Positions 12,544 to 13,138 of a DNA stretch of 13,138 nucleotides are shown here, piece by piece (the stretch's first letter is position 1; every line of letters starts with the position of its first letter). The DNA comes from Pseudomonadota bacterium (lineage in GTDB: Bacteria; Pseudomonadota; Alphaproteobacteria; Micropepsales; Micropepsaceae), in the NCBI GenBank assembly GCA_021808875.1, contig JAKBAU010000070.1:1-13138 (forward strand), in the 5' to 3' direction. The notes under the pieces were generated by a model. It did not search any database, had not been told where the DNA came from, and worked only from the letters and a program-made list of their open reading frames with translations. A program made the translations under genes and the position numbers.

Positions 12544-13138
12544 CCCGAAGCACCAGCGAACGACCCGATGTGGCCTGGCGGCGCTTCGTGGTCGAGCATG
12601 GTCACGATGCCAGCGCACACGACCTCGCGTTCATCCTGAAGCGATCAATCGAAGACATCAGCGCACTCCGGGCGACGGGGGCCTGCTCGAAGGGCTCGGG
12701 TCGGAAGAACTTTGTGGCGCTATTCCAGCTCTGGCACGGGCGCGAGCCCGAGGAAGGCGACTGGCCGCCGCCCCGGAAAGTCAGGTGTGGGGAATACGAG
12801 TGGCAGGCGCCGGAACTCGCCCTGCTCGCGAGCCTGGTGGGCCGCCTCGGCAAGGCCGAGATCGCGCAAACCCTCACATCGCGCCTGCAACTCCTGACAA
12901 AAGATCCAGAAGCTCGGCGTGGCGTCGGCGCCGTGCAGAACACGATCAGCCGCATCGGCATGCAGTCGGCCGATGTCGTCGGCGGCATAACGACGGCCGC
13001 CGCCGGCAAAGAGATCGGCTCGCTCGCCATCGTCAATCAAGCGATTCACAAGGGCCACCTGCGTCCTGTGAGGGTGGGGCGTCGCTGGGTCATCCCTCAC
13101 GATGCCTGGAAGGCCTGGAAGACGCGGCGGGTCTTTCC
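12540..13138 (+). CDS. Putative helix-turn-helix DNA-binding protein, 3' partial
   Basis: The frame is open from ATG 12540 to the end of the window (199 codons so far), and the 3' end is cut off. The N-terminal part (FVVEHGHDASAHDLAFILKR) reads like a small helical domain, with a second possible helix-turn-helix at about 92-140 (LVGRLGKAEIAQTLTSRLQL). The last segment, KEIGSLAIVNQAIHKGHLRP then VRVGRRWVIPHDAW (about 158-190), looks like an excisionase/MerR-type winged helix that reads a DNA site. It starts at an ATGA overlap with the HerA-like ATPase gene, so the two are probably produced together. A role as a site-specific loader for the ATPase is inference. Confidence 0.72.
   Translation, partial: MTRSTSERPDVAWRRFVVEHGHDASAHDLAFILKRSIEDISALRATGACSKGSGRKNFVALFQLWHGREPEEGDWPPPRKVRCGEYEWQAPELALLASLVGRLGKAEIAQTLTSRLQLLTKDPEARRGVGAVQNTISRIGMQSADVVGGITTAAAGKEIGSLAIVNQAIHKGHLRPVRVGRRWVIPHDAWKAWKTRRVF

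Noticed and set aside
1..13138. CRISPR array, tRNA or rRNA genes
   Set aside because: No regularly spaced repeats were seen, and no cloverleaf with TψC-type sequence or rRNA-like stretch was recognised by eye.

Overview
The window looks like an accessory segment (plasmid or integrative element) of a GC-rich alphaproteobacterium. The reasons are the strong GC bias at third codon positions, a cobalamin-dependent ribonucleotide reductase, and a set of small conserved-hypothetical genes of the DUF6878 / DUF6915 / DUF5983 type that I associate with alphaproteobacterial plasmids and conjugative elements. No rRNA, tRNA or CRISPR array was seen. Family assignments come from reading motifs, not from a database search.

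Left part (2-3365). The window opens inside nrdJ (class II ribonucleotide reductase, 5' end cut off). Its stop overlaps the start of a small CxxC/CxxH protein gene. About 175 non-coding bases follow, then a complete 864-bp IS5-family (IS427-like) insertion sequence at 2466-3329. It has 16-bp terminal inverted repeats, a TTA target duplication and a transposase read through a -1 frameshift at A_AAG_GGG.

Middle part, minus strand (7099 down to 3366). Four tightly overlapping genes read leftwards: an uncharacterised 189-aa protein, a QueC-like PP-loop enzyme with an extra N-terminal region, an XRE helix-turn-helix protein fused to an ImmA/IrrE metallopeptidase, and a PIN-domain nuclease. The promoter region carries a TGACA-type palindrome and a 10-bp direct repeat. 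This is the best candidate for an undescribed system. It has the architecture of a defence or stress-response cassette (nucleobase-type adenylating enzyme, protease/regulator, nuclease) but lacks the partners of Qat or type IV CBASS.

Divergent from it lies a 407-bp gene-free stretch containing a nested inverted repeat. Next come an SRAP/HMCES-like gene (plus strand), whose catalytic cysteine has no start codon directly before it, and a convergent small WGR-domain gene (minus strand).

Right part (8725 to end, plus strand). A compact, mostly translationally coupled operon starts with a 49-aa membrane peptide. It continues with five small conserved-hypothetical proteins (two recognised as DUF6878 and DUF6915, one probably DUF5983), then a zinc-ribbon protein, a HerA/FtsK-like P-loop ATPase and a protein with a putative C-terminal helix-turn-helix that runs off the window. 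I infer that this operon is element backbone of unknown function.
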